Shown: positions 16,066-27,004, counted from the first letter of the stretch. The stretch: DNA of 48,321 nucleotides from Haploplasma modicum ATCC 29102 (GCF_000687835.1 NZ_JHYB01000007.1:1-48321); one strand, 5' to 3'. Numbers and translations: made by a program. Notes: generated by a model from the sequence alone, not told the origin.

Positions 16066-17064
16066 ATGAAAAGATTAGTATCAGGCATTAAACCAACTGG
16101 AGAACTAACACTTGGTAATTATATTGGCGCTTTAAAAAACTTTGTTCAATTACAAAATGAGTTGGAAGATACCGAATTTTTTATCTTTATTGCTGATCTA
16201 CACGCAATAACAACTATGCAAGAAAAGAGCAATTTAAGAAAAAATATTAAAAATATTGCAGCAATTTACATTGCTTGTGGCCTAGATCCTAATAAGGTAA
16301 ACTTATTTATTCAGTCAGAAGTTAATGAACATGCTGAGTTAGGTTATGTTATGGAATCTACTTTATACATTGGCGAAATGGAACGTATGATTCAGTATAA
16401 AGAAAAAAGAGCAAACAATGAAGAGGCAATTAGAACATCACTTCTTACATATCCTGCTTTAATGGCTGCTGATATTTTATTATATGATGCTTCTATTGTT
16501 CCAATTGGTGAAGATCAAACTCAGCATCTAGAAATAACTAAAGTTGCAGCAACAAGATTTAATCATTTATATGGTGAGACTTTTACTATTCCATCTGGCT
16601 TTACACCAAAAACTGGAGCTAGAATTATGGGACTTCAAGATCCAACTAAAAAGATGAGTAAAAGTGCTGATAAAACACCAAAAGATTATATTTTACTATT
16701 AGATGATTTAAATCAAGTACGTAATAAAATAAAATCAGCAATAACCGATTCAGATAATAAAATATATTTTGATAAAGAAAACAAGCCTGGAATTTCAAAC
16801 TTACTAACAATTTATTCAAGTTTAACAAATATTAAAATTGATGATTTAGTAGCTAAATATGAAAATATAAGTTATGGTGAATTTAAATCTGATTTAGCAG
16901 AAATTGTTGTTAGTGAATTAAGCGTGATTCAAGAAAGATACAAAGAAATAATTGGCAAGAAAGAACTTGATTTGTATTTAGATAAGGGTAGGGAAAATGC
17001 AAAGAGAGTTGCTTCAAGAAAATTAAAGAAAGTTTATGAACGAATTGGTTTAGGACGTAAATAA
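16066..17064 (+). CDS. trpS: tryptophanyl-tRNA synthetase
   Basis: Class I synthetase. The HIGH-equivalent is TLGN (15-18, in KPTGELTLGNYIGAL) and KMSKS is at 196-200. 332 aa is standard. The ATG at 16066 has GAAAGGAAG upstream. An in-frame start at 15991 lies inside the T-box core and is not used. Controlled by the T-box and followed by a strong terminator. Confidence 0.97.
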   Translation: MKRLVSGIKPTGELTLGNYIGALKNFVQLQNELEDTEFFIFIADLHAITTMQEKSNLRKNIKNIAAIYIACGLDPNKVNLFIQSEVNEHAELGYVMESTLYIGEMERMIQYKEKRANNEEAIRTSLLTYPALMAADILLYDASIVPIGEDQTQHLEITKVAATRFNHLYGETFTIPSGFTPKTGARIMGLQDPTKKMSKSADKTPKDYILLLDDLNQVRNKIKSAITDSDNKIYFDKENKPGISNLLTIYSSLTNIKIDDLVAKYENISYGEFKSDLAEIVVSELSVIQERYKEIIGKKELDLYLDKGRENAKRVASRKLKKVYERIGLGRK

Positions 17065-17065
17065 T

Positions 17066-17102
17066 TAAAAAATAACACTTTATTTTAAAGTGTTATTTTT
17101 TT
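17066..17102. terminator. bidirectional terminator between trpS and the antiporter
   Basis: AAATAACACTTTA pairs with TAAAGTGTTATTT, flanked by A and T runs. The antiporter stop codon lies inside it. Confidence 0.92.
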
Positions 17103-18564
17103 CTTCTATTTGTCTTTTATATCCTTTAATCTTTTTATCTGCATCTAACAAATCTTGTTTTGTTGCCCCTGCAAGTAATAAAACATCATCTTCTAATATT
17201 TCTCTACTTCCTCTTGGTGGAATCATTTCATAATCTCTCTTAATCAAAACAATGAGTATTGTATCTGGTATCTCTAGTTCTTTAATTCTTTTTCCAATAA
17301 TCTCATTACCATGTTCTATATGGACTTCTAAAAGGTCAGTAAAGATTGCTCCACTATAATCGGTAAAGACTTTTAATGATGAACTATCTTCTTCTTCAAT
17401 AAGATCTAATTTTTTTGCAACCGGAACTAAAAGTAACCCTTGCATTAATACTGAGACAATCGCAACAACGAAAACAATGTCAAAAATATATGTGCCCTTA
17501 TCCAAATTATTTGAGAAAACAAAGATTGCAAACACAATTGATGCCGCACCTCTAAATCCTACCCATGAGACTAAGATACTATCTTTAAATGGTTTTTTAA
17601 ATATCTTCATAATCGGAATAACTGCAAGTGGTCTTGCCACAAATGAGATAAATAATGCTATAAGTATTCCAGGAATTAATGCTTCTACTAACAAGCTTGG
17701 TATCACAAATAATCCTAGTGTAAAGAATAATAATATTTGAGCAAGCCATGAAAATCCATCAAAAAACTGAGTTAGTGATGCTTTGTAAACTATATTAGTA
17801 TTTCCCATAATTATTCCTGTTAAATAAACAGCTAAAAATCCATTACCACCTAAATAAGAAGCAAGGCCAAATGATAATAACATTAAACCAAGCGATAAAA
17901 TTATATATAAACCATCTACTTCTAATTTTATTTTATTAATTATTTTAACACCAAGTAATCCAACTAACGCACCAATTGCAATCCCATTGACTACTTGAAG
18001 AAAAAATGTTAGAAAAATACTTGTCCCATTATTAGTAATTGCCCCAATTAAAATAATTGTTATCATATAAGCACTTGGATCGTTTGAACCACTTTCCATT
18101 TCAAGAAGAGGGCCAATATTATTTTTTAAGTTTAGTTTCTTACTCCTTAAAATAGAAAATACTGCAGCAGCATCTGTCGATGAAATAATTGCCCCAATTA
18201 ATAAAGCTTCTAGCCACGTAAAATCTTTAATAATTATTTTAGTAAAAAGACCAACTGCAAACGCAGTAATAAATACCCCAACACTAGCAAGAGCAATCGA
18301 GACATTAGAGTTTGTTTTTGCTTTTTTCCAGTTAGTATCAAATCCTCCTGAAAAAATAATTACAAGGAGCGCAAAACTTGCAATACTTTCTGCAAGCTTA
18401 AAATCATTAAATTCAATTATTCCAAATTTACTATTTCCAGCAAGCATTCCCATTACTAAAAATAATATTAAAGTTGGTATTCCAAAACGATACATCGCTT
18501 TTGATAAGAATACACTAAATAGTAAGACTATTCCACCGATTAATATTAATATTTCAAGTCCCAT
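17080..18564 (-). CDS. CPA1-family Na+/H+ or K+/H+ antiporter with a TrkA-C domain
   Basis: About 12 membrane helices in residues 1-400, with the conserved core GAIISSTDAAAVFSIL and SGSNDPSAYM (the Asp residues of the ion site). It ends in a cytosolic TrkA-C domain (about 410-480: GNEIIGKRIKEL, DDVLLLAG). This layout is that of NhaP2-type exchangers; the cation cannot be fixed from sequence. ATG at 18564 with AGGA ten bases upstream is chosen over GTG 18573. Single-gene unit. Confidence 0.9.
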   Translation of the reverse strand: MGLEILILIGGIVLLFSVFLSKAMYRFGIPTLILFLVMGMLAGNSKFGIIEFNDFKLAESIASFALLVIIFSGGFDTNWKKAKTNSNVSIALASVGVFITAFAVGLFTKIIIKDFTWLEALLIGAIISSTDAAAVFSILRSKKLNLKNNIGPLLEMESGSNDPSAYMITIILIGAITNNGTSIFLTFFLQVVNGIAIGALVGLLGVKIINKIKLEVDGLYIILSLGLMLLSFGLASYLGGNGFLAVYLTGIIMGNTNIVYKASLTQFFDGFSWLAQILLFFTLGLFVIPSLLVEALIPGILIALFISFVARPLAVIPIMKIFKKPFKDSILVSWVGFRGAASIVFAIFVFSNNLDKGTYIFDIVFVVAIVSVLMQGLLLVPVAKKLDLIEEEDSSSLKVFTDYSGAIFTDLLEVHIEHGNEIIGKRIKELEIPDTILIVLIKRDYEMIPPRGSREILEDDVLLLAGATKQDLLDADKKIKGYKRQIEEKNNTLK

Positions 18565-18582
18565 CGTAATCACATCCTACAT

Positions 18583-18588
18583 ATTATA
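18583..18588 (-). promoter_or_regulatory. -10 box for the antiporter
   Basis: TATAAT on the minus strand, 18 bases upstream of the ATG; the -35 is weak. Confidence 0.4.
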
Positions 18589-18625
18589 TTACCACACACT
18601 TTTAATTTATAAAAGTGATAAGTTA

Positions 18626-18656
18626 AAGAAAAAAGAAAACAGACCAATTGGTCTGT
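18626..18656 (-). terminator. terminator of the parE-parC-kinase-Fic operon
   Basis: Perfect 18-base palindrome ACAGACCAATTGGTCTGT (18639-18656) followed on the minus strand by a T-rich run. It starts at the last base of the Fic-like gene. Confidence 0.7.
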
Positions 18657-19702
18657 CAATTAAAATTATCAAAAATTGTAAGGGGTAAAAAGTCTTTGTT
18701 GTCGATTATTATTTGCCATTTTGCACTTCTACCTGTACCGATTGCTCTAATTTTTCCTTCATCTCTTAATTTAAATAAAGTACGATTTATTGTAGAATTA
18801 CTAATTGTCGGATGAATCTTTCTAATATCGTCTTTTGAGAAATCCTTACTAAACTTTAAAATTGTATTTTCAATACTATCTGTTTTATTAAGTCTTGTTT
18901 GGAATTCAAACTCATACGAGAAATCGTCAACTTCTTTTAATGAACTACTAATTATTTTATATATAACTTCATTTAAGTTATCAGTTTGAGGAAACTTACT
19001 ATGCCAGTTGTAACTTGCCAAATCTAGACTATAATTAAAAAGTTCTAAATTTTCATTAAAATATTTAAAGAATGATACATATTTAAAATTAGGAAACTCT
19101 TTAAAAATTAATGAATATAAAACTAGTAATCCTATTTCTCTATTGTGTTTATCGAAGATTTCAAGGTTAATAAAATCTACATAAAAGTTAGTTATAAGAA
19201 TTAACTGTTCATATGTTTTCGTCTTTGTTAAGTCTTCATATAGTTTTATTAAATTATCTAAAACATCAAGAGTTGATGAATTTTTTTCTAAAAAACCTTC
19301 ATCAATTACTTGGGTTTTTTTATACTTAATGTTACTAATATTTTTAGTAATTCTTTTTCCTAAATTATAAATTTCATTTGAAATTAATTCAAAATCATTA
19401 CTTTTTTTATGAACTAATTCTATTACATTTTTCAAGTTTAATAGTAGTTGCTCATCATTATTTTTTGGTTGGAAATCTTTTCTGCTACAAAAAGAGATTC
19501 TTGCATCAGTTAATTTTAAACCAAAAACTCTAGCTATGCTTTTAACATCCTCTTCAAGTGTTTTATTTAGTAATGAGTTAAGGTCATTACTAAATAGATC
19601 ATCATAATAAAATATCTTTCCCTTTGCCTCATAAAGTTCTAATAAAACCATTAAGGTTTCTTGTTTGATTTGAATTCTGCTAATATTATTTAATGCATGC
19701 AT
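18656..19702 (-). CDS. Fic-like protein with a degenerate active site and C-terminal winged helix
   Basis: 348 aa. The region 165-230 resembles the Fic fold core: at 180-188 the line LEIFDKHNR occupies the place of the HPFxDGNGR motif. The Asp and Arg remain (D184, R188), but the catalytic His, the Pro and both Gly are gone. A following segment (YVSFFKYFNENLELF) resembles the usual strand-helix after the motif. Residues 285-332 form a winged-helix DNA-binding domain (HPTISNSTINRTLFKLRDEGKI). AMPylation activity is therefore unlikely; a regulator is possible. It starts 2 bases after the kinase gene with no strong ribosome site, so translation is probably coupled. Stop is TGA. Confidence 0.65.
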   Translation of the reverse strand: MHALNNISRIQIKQETLMVLLELYEAKGKIFYYDDLFSNDLNSLLNKTLEEDVKSIARVFGLKLTDARISFCSRKDFQPKNNDEQLLLNLKNVIELVHKKSNDFELISNEIYNLGKRITKNISNIKYKKTQVIDEGFLEKNSSTLDVLDNLIKLYEDLTKTKTYEQLILITNFYVDFINLEIFDKHNREIGLLVLYSLIFKEFPNFKYVSFFKYFNENLELFNYSLDLASYNWHSKFPQTDNLNEVIYKIISSSLKEVDDFSYEFEFQTRLNKTDSIENTILKFSKDFSKDDIRKIHPTISNSTINRTLFKLRDEGKIRAIGTGRSAKWQIIIDNKDFLPLTIFDNFN

Positions 19703-19704
19703 AA

Positions 19705-21342
19705 TTAATCTTCAAAACTAGATCCACCAATAAATTCTCTAAGTAATGAATTTACTGGTATTTTATTATCATCAATATCAATAAAATACTTTAAAAACTT
19801 AAGTAATCTATTTGCTGTGATAAAATGTCTACTTTCTCTTGGAATTGCTTGTAATTGCCCTAATGCATGTTTCTTTAAAACACCAAATTCATATGTTAAT
19901 TCACTATTGTAAACAAAGTTTGCCTCATTTTGATAAGGATAAATCCACTTGAATTCTCCTCTTCTTACACTTGGCCACATATCAAATGTTTCCTCAGCAC
20001 TTGAATTACGGTATTTAAAATCTCTTACCAATCTTCTAATTAATCTTAAATCTGTTATTGAGATTGGATTATGATTGTCAATATGAAGTTGAGTTTGAGG
20101 GGAAATATATATTTTAAATTTTTGATGATTTGGAATACTCTTTGTTAATTCATTATTTAAGGCATGAATTCCTTCAATAATTATTATTTGGTCTTTTTGT
20201 AATTTAAAAGTTTTACCTTTTTCTCTCTTGCCAATTTGGAAATTAAATTTTGGTAATGTAACTTCTTCACCTCTAATAATTGCTGCCATATCACTATTAA
20301 ATAACTCAACATCAAGTGCATTGATATGTTCTAAGTCTGGCGATCCGTCTTCATTTTTAGGAGCATCCATCTTACTAAAATAATAATCATCGATTGAAAT
20401 CATTACAGGCTTAATGCCTCTAGTTTTAAGTTCAATTCTAAGTCTATTTGAAAAAGTTGTCTTACCACTTGAAGAAGGTCCAGCAATAGTAATTAAACTA
20501 ATATCTTCTTTATTTTCTTCAATTAAATCACCAAGTCTAACTAATTGATAGTTATGTTTTGCTTCACACATATTAATAAAATCTGAAACATCATGTTTAT
20601 TATTAGTGTGTTTATTAATGTTTGAAATATTTCCACCACCAATAATATCTCCCCATTTTGCTGATTCTCTTAATGCTTTACCAAAAACTGGCTCATCAAT
20701 AAATGTTGGGATTTGTCCTTTTGCTTCCGCTCTTGGATATTGAATTAAAAATCCTGGATTATATAAAATTAAATTATAGTTATTTAGTAATCCAGTCTCT
20801 GGTAACATATAACCAAACATATAGTTAAAATAACCATCGCATTCATAGAGGTTTACGTATTCTTCCTTACGATACTTTAAAACTTCAACCTTATCAGGCA
20901 TATTAAATTTCGAATATAGTCTATTTGCTTCACCAATTGAAATTCTTCTTCTTTCAATTTTCAAGTTTGCATTAATGATTCTATCGATTTCATTTTTTAT
21001 CGAGGTTAATATTTTATCAGTCATAACAATATTATCTATTCTAGCTAAAATTGTTCTTGAGACATTATAACTAAATGTAACATTTGATTTAGGATATAGA
21101 TTATGGATTGCTTTAGCGATCACATAGCGAAGTGTTGTCTCGTAAATCTTGATGGCATCACTACTTTCAAATCCAAGGAAAAACACTTCTGCATTGTCAT
21201 CAATAACATAACTTAATTCTCTTAATCTTTGATTAACTTTTGCTGCTAAAACATTTTTTATGTTTGCTTTTTCTGCAACTTCCATCAATGTTGGTGGAAT
21301 TTCAAATTCATAAATTTTGCCGTTTACTGTAACTTTACTCAT
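19705..21342 (-). CDS. TGS - ThrRS/AlaRS SAD-like - uridine kinase fusion (nucleoside kinase)
   Basis: Three parts: a TGS domain (1-60), a region like the second additional (editing) domain of threonyl-tRNA synthetase (about 70-215), and a phosphoribulokinase/uridine kinase domain (about 280-490) with P-loop GPSSSGKTT at 288-296 and ISIDDYYF downstream. Such fusions are annotated as uridine or nucleoside kinases in Clostridia-like genomes; the true substrate is not established by sequence. 545 aa. GAGGAGG lies before ATG. Encoded just after parC. Confidence 0.85.
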   Translation of the reverse strand: MSKVTVNGKIYEFEIPPTLMEVAEKANIKNVLAAKVNQRLRELSYVIDDNAEVFFLGFESSDAIKIYETTLRYVIAKAIHNLYPKSNVTFSYNVSRTILARIDNIVMTDKILTSIKNEIDRIINANLKIERRRISIGEANRLYSKFNMPDKVEVLKYRKEEYVNLYECDGYFNYMFGYMLPETGLLNNYNLILYNPGFLIQYPRAEAKGQIPTFIDEPVFGKALRESAKWGDIIGGGNISNINKHTNNKHDVSDFINMCEAKHNYQLVRLGDLIEENKEDISLITIAGPSSSGKTTFSNRLRIELKTRGIKPVMISIDDYYFSKMDAPKNEDGSPDLEHINALDVELFNSDMAAIIRGEEVTLPKFNFQIGKREKGKTFKLQKDQIIIIEGIHALNNELTKSIPNHQKFKIYISPQTQLHIDNHNPISITDLRLIRRLVRDFKYRNSSAEETFDMWPSVRRGEFKWIYPYQNEANFVYNSELTYEFGVLKKHALGQLQAIPRESRHFITANRLLKFLKYFIDIDDNKIPVNSLLREFIGGSSFED

Positions 21343-21353
21343 AAATCCTCCTC

Positions 21354-23933
21354 TTATTCATCAAATAAATCTAGTCTTGATATTCTAATTTTCTTTTCTT
21401 TATTTTTATCATTATTAATTAAATCTTGTTCTTCAATTAGTGGTTTAACCTCTACTTTTTTAGTGTTTGACTTTAAGCCTTTAAGAACAATCGGAACTTC
21501 ATCAATTGCATCTTCAATAAATATTTTATAACCTTGTTCGGTTTGTTCATCAAACATTTTTTTACCAAATTTATTATAGTGATATTTATATTCACTTACT
21601 GTAGTCTCAATTGTTTGTTTTGTTGTTACTAAGAATGAGCTAACATTTTCACGTTCCTGAGTCTTAGATAATCTTGCAGCTCCAACTATACTATGTGGGT
21701 TAGATTTTAATTGTTCAATTACTCTAACTCCTTTTCTATTTCTAGTATAAACTGCAATTTCCGAAACAGTATCTTTAATAATATGACCTCTTACACTTAA
21801 CATTACAAAACTATCTTCACTAAAACTATAGAATGATTCTACTAACTCATCGTCAGTTAAACTAATTCCCATCACACCACCAGCAGTTGTTCCGTATTCA
21901 GGTAGGTCTGATGCTTTAAATCTTAAAACAAAACCATTTTTAGTAACTGAAATAATATTTTCTTTTTGATTAATATCAACACTTACTAATTCATCACCTT
22001 TAGCAAGTCTCATTGCTCTAATTGCTTTTGAGTATCTAGATACTTGGAAATCAATTAATTTCGTTTGTTTCATATTACCCTTTTTAGTTGCTAATAATAG
22101 ATTAATATTATCTTCAAACTTACTTATGCTAATAACTTTAATTACACGTTCATTATTAATCGGTACTATATTACCTAAATGAACACCTAAATCACGCCAT
22201 CTTTGTTCATCTATTTTAAAGACTGGTAAATAAATGTAATTACCTAAGTTTGTAAAGATAAGAAGGGTATCTAGATTAGATACTTCTTTCTTAAAGATTA
22301 ATCCATCATCATTTTTTAAACCAATTGTTTGGCTTGCTTGATAACTTCTCACACTTGAACGTTTCACATAACCATCTTTTGTAATACCGATAATTACATT
22401 TTCATCACTTATTAAATCACGTTCATCAATCTTAATATTTTCAATCTCATCTTCAATTACTGTTTTACGCTTTACATTTATTTTATCTTTTGTTTCAAGT
22501 AACTCTTCTTTAATTACATCTTTTAAAACATTTTCATTAGATAATATTTCATTTAATCTAGCAATTTTAATATTTAATTCATCAGATTCATTTTCCAGTG
22601 CTAAAACATCAGTATTAGATAATCTATATAGTTGTAATGTTACGATTGCTTCTGCTTGTAGATCCGTAAATTGAAATCTATTCATAATATTTTCTTTTGA
22701 ATCAGCTTTGTTTTTTGAGCCTCTAATAATTTTAATGATTTCTTCTAAGACTGAAACCATTTTAATTAAACCAAGGACGATGTGTAATCTCTTCTCTGCT
22801 CTTCTTAACTCATAGTTTGATCTATTTGTAATAACTTCTTTTTGGTGATCAATATAAGCCTTTAGTAATGGTTTAACACCGACTTGGTATGGTCTTCTAT
22901 TTAAAATTGCAGTAATATTATAATTATATGCAACTTGAAGATCTGATTGTTTAAATAAGTAATTTAAAATAAAATTACTATCTGCACCTTTTTTTAAATC
23001 GATTGCAATTCTTAAACCTTCTTGGTCAGTTTCATCTCTAATTTCTAAAATATCATCAATCTTTTTATCGATTCTAAGTAGGTCAATTGATCTTACTAAA
23101 TCAGATTTATTAATTTCATATGGTATTTCTGTAATAATAATTCTTTCCTGATTTTTAGCAATCTCTTCAGTATGAGTTTTTGCTCTAATAATGATTTTCC
23201 CACTACCAGTTTTTAGGGCTTGTTTAATTCCGTTTCTACCTTGAACTATCCCACCTGTTGGAAAATCTGGTCCCTTAATATATGAAATTAATTTTGAATC
23301 ACTAATTTCATCATCATCAATTAAAGCAATCGTTGCATTAATAACTTCACCTAGGTTATGAGGTGGAATATTTGTTGCATACCCAGCACTAATCCCTTTA
23401 GAACCATTTACTAAAAGATTAGGAAACTTAGCTGGTAAAACAGTTGGTTCTAATTCCTCATCATCAAAGTTTGGAACAAAAGGCACTGTTTTTTTATCAA
23501 TATCTTTAAGTAAATATTCACTTGGTAATGATAATCTTGCTTCTGTATAACGCATTGCCGCTGCACTATCACCATCAATTGATCCATTATTACCATGCAT
23601 ATCAATTAATGGTAATAACATTTTAAAATCTTGACTCATTCTAACCATCGCATCATAAATACTTGAATCCCCATGTGGGTGATATTTACCCATTACTTCA
23701 CCGGCAATTCTTGCACTCTTTTTATATGGCTTATTATAGTTCATTCCAAGTTCATTCATTGCATATAAGATTCTTCTTTGAACTGGTTTTAAACCATCTC
23801 TTGCATCAGGTAAGGCACGGTCTTGGATAATATATTTTGAATATCTGGCAAACCTTTCTGATACTACATCTTCTAAGGATTCATTAACAATGTTTTCAAT
23901 ATATTCATTAATCTTATTTAAATTCTTACTCAT
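21354..23933 (-). CDS. parC: DNA topoisomerase IV subunit A
   Basis: Breakage-reunion subunit. Catalytic Tyr is at about 129 ([10 protein letters not shown]). The C-terminal beta-propeller lacks a clean GyrA box (RNRKGVRV in its place), which argues for ParC over GyrA. Gene order also fits: it follows parE and plsY is nearby, as in Bacillus. ATG 23933 overlaps the parE stop by 8 bases and has AAGGGGG upstream; an upstream in-frame codon at 23957 is rejected. 859 aa. Confidence 0.9.
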   Translation of the reverse strand: MSKNLNKINEYIENIVNESLEDVVSERFARYSKYIIQDRALPDARDGLKPVQRRILYAMNELGMNYNKPYKKSARIAGEVMGKYHPHGDSSIYDAMVRMSQDFKMLLPLIDMHGNNGSIDGDSAAAMRYTEARLSLPSEYLLKDIDKKTVPFVPNFDDEELEPTVLPAKFPNLLVNGSKGISAGYATNIPPHNLGEVINATIALIDDDEISDSKLISYIKGPDFPTGGIVQGRNGIKQALKTGSGKIIIRAKTHTEEIAKNQERIIITEIPYEINKSDLVRSIDLLRIDKKIDDILEIRDETDQEGLRIAIDLKKGADSNFILNYLFKQSDLQVAYNYNITAILNRRPYQVGVKPLLKAYIDHQKEVITNRSNYELRRAEKRLHIVLGLIKMVSVLEEIIKIIRGSKNKADSKENIMNRFQFTDLQAEAIVTLQLYRLSNTDVLALENESDELNIKIARLNEILSNENVLKDVIKEELLETKDKINVKRKTVIEDEIENIKIDERDLISDENVIIGITKDGYVKRSSVRSYQASQTIGLKNDDGLIFKKEVSNLDTLLIFTNLGNYIYLPVFKIDEQRWRDLGVHLGNIVPINNERVIKVISISKFEDNINLLLATKKGNMKQTKLIDFQVSRYSKAIRAMRLAKGDELVSVDINQKENIISVTKNGFVLRFKASDLPEYGTTAGGVMGISLTDDELVESFYSFSEDSFVMLSVRGHIIKDTVSEIAVYTRNRKGVRVIEQLKSNPHSIVGAARLSKTQERENVSSFLVTTKQTIETTVSEYKYHYNKFGKKMFDEQTEQGYKIFIEDAIDEVPIVLKGLKSNTKKVEVKPLIEEQDLINNDKNKEKKIRISRLDLFDE

Positions 23934-25875
23934 TGTTTGCCCCCTTATCAATATCAAAATCGTCGGTTATTTCAAAGTCAACATAACCTTCAATCCACTC
24001 TCTTCTTGGTTCTACTTTATCGCCCATTAAGATTTCTATTTTTTTATCGCTTGCTGCATAATCATCGATATTAATTTGAATTAACATACGACTTTCAGGA
24101 TTCATAGTTGTATGCCATAGTTCTTGATAATTCATTTCACCAAGACCTTTATATCTTTGAATTGTATAATTTTTTACTTTTAAATGATCTTGCATTTCTT
24201 CATTAGTCCAGCAGTAAATAACTTCTTTCCCACTTGTAAGTTTATATAATGGTGGCAGGGCAATATATACTCTTCCTGCTTTTATAAGTTCTGGCATAAA
24301 TCTAAAGAAGAATGTTAATAATAATACTTGAATATGAGCTCCATCAGTATCAGCATCAGTCATAATAATAACTTTACCATAGTTTGATTTTTTAATATCA
24401 AAATCAGGACCAAAGTCTGCTCCTATAGTATGAATGATTGTATTTATTTCTTCGTTTTTTAATACTTGCTCCATATTACTCTTTTCACTATTGATAACTT
24501 TACCACGCAATGGCAAAATTGCTTGATGTTTTCTGTTTCTAGCTTGTTTTGCTGATCCACCAGCAGAATCACCTTCCACTAAAAATAACTCGTTTAAGAG
24601 CTTATCCTTGCTTTGTGCCGGGGTTAGTTTACCGGTTAGACTTACTTCGTTTTTACTCTTTGATTTACTATTTCTTGCTAGATCTCTTGCTTTTCTTGCA
24701 GCATCTCTTGCTCTTTGTGCAAGTAATGATTTATTAATAATTGTTTCAGCAAAACTTCTGTTTTCTTCTAGATAAGTTGTAAAGTATTCATATGTTAAAT
24801 TATCAGTTGCTGTTCTTGCATCTGGAGTTCCTAGTTTCCCTTTTGTTTGTCCTTCAAACTCTAAGATTTGTTCTGGGATTCTAAGTGATAAAACAGCAGT
24901 TAGTCCCTCACGAATATCACTTCCATCTAAATTTAAGTCCTTATCTTTAAGGAAATTATACTTTCTTGCAAAATCATTAGTTGCTTTAGTAAGTCCTAAC
25001 TTTAACCCAACCTCATGGCTTCCACCATCGGTTGTTCTAACATTATTAACAAATGAAATAATTTTTTCATTATAACTATTAGTAAACTGAATTGCGATAT
25101 CTACTTCAATTACATTATTACTTGGTGTTTTATAACTTGAATTAATTAAATATGTATCATTTACTGTTTCTTTTCCTTCATTTAGGAAACTAACATATTC
25201 TTTAATTCCGTCATTATAACAAAATACTTCTTTATGTTTATTTCTCTCATCAATCAAAGTAATTTTTAAACCACTAATTAAAAAAGCCGATTGTCTAATA
25301 CGTTCTTTGATTAAATCGAATGAAAAGATCGTTGTTGAAAAAATCTTTGGATCTGGTTTAAACCAAATTGTTGTTCCGGTTTTATTTGTAGTACCAATTT
25401 TTTCAATTGGAAAAATTTTACTTCCCCCATTTTCAAATCTTTGACGATGAACTAATCCATCACGATATATAGTAACTTCTAAAAACTGTGAAAGTGCATT
25501 AACAACAGCAGATCCAACACCATAAAGTCCCCCTGATACTTTATAGCCTCCTTCAGATCCAAACTTACCACCTGAATGAAGTCTAGCAAAAATAACTTCA
25601 GTTGTAGATACCCCAGATTCATGCTTCTTATAAGGTACACCACGACCGGAGTCTGATATTTCAATACTATTATCTTTTTTTATTATTACTTCTATTTCTT
25701 TACCATATCCTGCTAAGACTTCGTCAATTCCGTTATCTATTATTTCCCATACAAGATGATGTAGTCCTTTATTATCAGTTGAACCAATATACATCCCTGG
25801 TCTTTTTCTAACAGCCTCTAATCCTTCAAGAATCTGAATCGACGATTCATCATAGCCTTTTTCTTTTTTATTCAT
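23926..25875 (-). CDS. parE: DNA topoisomerase IV subunit B
   Basis: GHKL ATPase domain ([33 protein letters not shown]), transducer, then TOPRIM with EGDSAGGS at about 434 and DTDGAHI. 649 aa. First gene of parE-parC-kinase-Fic. Divergent from plsY. It could be gyrB by sequence alone, but the plsY-parE-parC order supports topoisomerase IV. Confidence 0.9.
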   Translation of the reverse strand: MNKKEKGYDESSIQILEGLEAVRKRPGMYIGSTDNKGLHHLVWEIIDNGIDEVLAGYGKEIEVIIKKDNSIEISDSGRGVPYKKHESGVSTTEVIFARLHSGGKFGSEGGYKVSGGLYGVGSAVVNALSQFLEVTIYRDGLVHRQRFENGGSKIFPIEKIGTTNKTGTTIWFKPDPKIFSTTIFSFDLIKERIRQSAFLISGLKITLIDERNKHKEVFCYNDGIKEYVSFLNEGKETVNDTYLINSSYKTPSNNVIEVDIAIQFTNSYNEKIISFVNNVRTTDGGSHEVGLKLGLTKATNDFARKYNFLKDKDLNLDGSDIREGLTAVLSLRIPEQILEFEGQTKGKLGTPDARTATDNLTYEYFTTYLEENRSFAETIINKSLLAQRARDAARKARDLARNSKSKSKNEVSLTGKLTPAQSKDKLLNELFLVEGDSAGGSAKQARNRKHQAILPLRGKVINSEKSNMEQVLKNEEINTIIHTIGADFGPDFDIKKSNYGKVIIMTDADTDGAHIQVLLLTFFFRFMPELIKAGRVYIALPPLYKLTSGKEVIYCWTNEEMQDHLKVKNYTIQRYKGLGEMNYQELWHTTMNPESRMLIQINIDDYAASDKKIEILMGDKVEPRREWIEGYVDFEITDDFDIDKGANNE

Positions 25876-25904
25876 ATTATCACCATTACCTTACTTCTTT
25901 AGTT

Positions 25905-25933
25905 ATTATATCAAAAAAAGCCAAATCATTCAA
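25905..25933 (-). promoter_or_regulatory. parE-parC promoter
   Basis: -35 TTGAAT (25928-25933), 17-bp spacer, extended -10 TGATATAAT (core 25905-25910). Confidence 0.8.
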
Positions 25934-25978
25934 TTAGCATATATTTATATTATTATTTAATTTTAATTTTTTTTATTG

Positions 25979-25984
25979 TATAAT
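25979..25984 (+). promoter_or_regulatory. -10 box for plsY
   Basis: TATAAT, 21 bases upstream of the plsY start; the -35 region is weak and AT-rich. Confidence 0.4.
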
Positions 25985-26005
25985 AGGATAGATTGGAGTG
26001 ATACT

Positions 26006-26665
26006 ATGACACTGACAGTAATTATTTTACTATTAATTATTTCATATCTGATTGGTTCAATACCTGGTGGATACTTATTAACAAAGTTAGTTAAAAACGA
26101 TGATATTAGAAATTATGGCTCTAAAAGCACTGGAGCAACTAATACATCAAGAGTTTTAGGATTTAAATTAGGTGCTCTAGCAGCTTTAATTGATATATTA
26201 AAAGGAATTGTTGTAATTTCAATTTTACTAATCTTTAAATTTGAAAATTACTATCTTATTACATTAAACAACAAAGAGTTTGATATTATTGGTCTTTATG
26301 CACTATTTGCAGTAATTGGGCATATCTATCCTATTTATTTGAATTTTAGGGGTGGTAAAGCGGTTGCTACATCATTTGGGATAGTATTTTTATTTACTCC
26401 CATTCTTTCAATTATTGGTATTTTTGTCTTTTTACTAATTTTTCGCCTAACTCGTACCGTATCACTTTGTTCCATGCTTTCTGCAGCATTTATTGTATTT
26501 TTAAATCTTATATTTTATTTACTTAAAATAAATTTTATGGCTGTAAAATCGGTTGAATTAGTTATTCTATATTTTATACTCTTAATAATAATTGTTATTA
26601 GACATATCCCAAACATTAAAAGAATGATTAAACATGAAGAACCTAAATACTATATTACTAAATAA
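26006..26665 (+). CDS. plsY: glycerol-3-phosphate acyltransferase PlsY
   Basis: Integral membrane acyltransferase that acylates glycerol-3-phosphate from acyl-phosphate, the first step to phosphatidic acid. Three loop motifs are visible: GSIPGGYLLTK, GSKSTGATNTSRVLG and HIYPIYLNFRGGKAVA. 219 aa. ATG 26006 has GGAGTG upstream; the in-frame TTG at 25976 is within the promoter. The acyl-phosphate would come from PlsX (not here). Its product feeds cdsA at 2277. Confidence 0.95.
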   Translation: MTLTVIILLLIISYLIGSIPGGYLLTKLVKNDDIRNYGSKSTGATNTSRVLGFKLGALAALIDILKGIVVISILLIFKFENYYLITLNNKEFDIIGLYALFAVIGHIYPIYLNFRGGKAVATSFGIVFLFTPILSIIGIFVFLLIFRLTRTVSLCSMLSAAFIVFLNLIFYLLKINFMAVKSVELVILYFILLIIIVIRHIPNIKRMIKHEEPKYYITK

Positions 26666-26688
26666 GAGATCTGTTAAGATCTTTTTTT
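26666..26688 (+). terminator. plsY terminator
   Basis: AGATC pairs with GATCT around a 6-base loop, then a run of T. Confidence 0.8.
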
Positions 26689-26693
26689 ATGAT

Positions 26694-26736
26694 AAAAAAA
26701 ATCCTACTAGATATAAAAAAGTATCTAATAGGATTG
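26694..26736 (-). terminator. yneF terminator
   Basis: A 14-pair stem (AATCCTATTAGATA with TATCTAGTAGGATT, one G-U) followed by eight T on the minus strand. Confidence 0.92.
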
Positions 26737-26747
26737 TTAATTACTAA

Positions 26748-26981
26748 TTATTTATGTTGATTCATTGAGTTCATAATTTGTTTTACTTGTTTTTCTGATG
26801 GCGTACGACCCATTTGACGCATCATTTCTCTAATCATAGCCTCATTTACTGGTGGATTTTTGGCTAAGTATCTCTTAAACCAAGCTCTCGCTACAAAAAA
26901 ACCTACTACTAATCCAACTACTAATGCTCCAACGCTTATTCCAACTGTTGCCCATGGGCTTACTAAAAATACGATATTCAT
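26748..26981 (-). CDS. yneF: YneF family (UPF0154) small membrane protein
   Basis: 77 aa: one N-terminal membrane helix (about 8-32), then the family's conserved tail (KNPPVNEAMIREMMRQMG, PSEKQVKQIM). Function is unknown in all species. Strong GAGGAGG site. Near plsY and parE, as in Bacillus. Confidence 0.9.
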   Translation of the reverse strand: MNIVFLVSPWATVGISVGALVVGLVVGFFVARAWFKRYLAKNPPVNEAMIREMMRQMGRTPSEKQVKQIMNSMNQHK

Positions 26982-27004
26982 GTTAAGACCTCCTCACTAT
27001 ATTG

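Noticed and set aside
18639-18656. Perfect palindrome as a transcription-factor operator
   Set aside because: It directly follows a stop codon and has a T-rich tail, so a terminator is the simpler reading.
21354-25875. gyrB-gyrA instead of parE-parC
   Set aside because: The GyrA box is not intact, and plsY and yneF neighbours match the topoisomerase IV locus.
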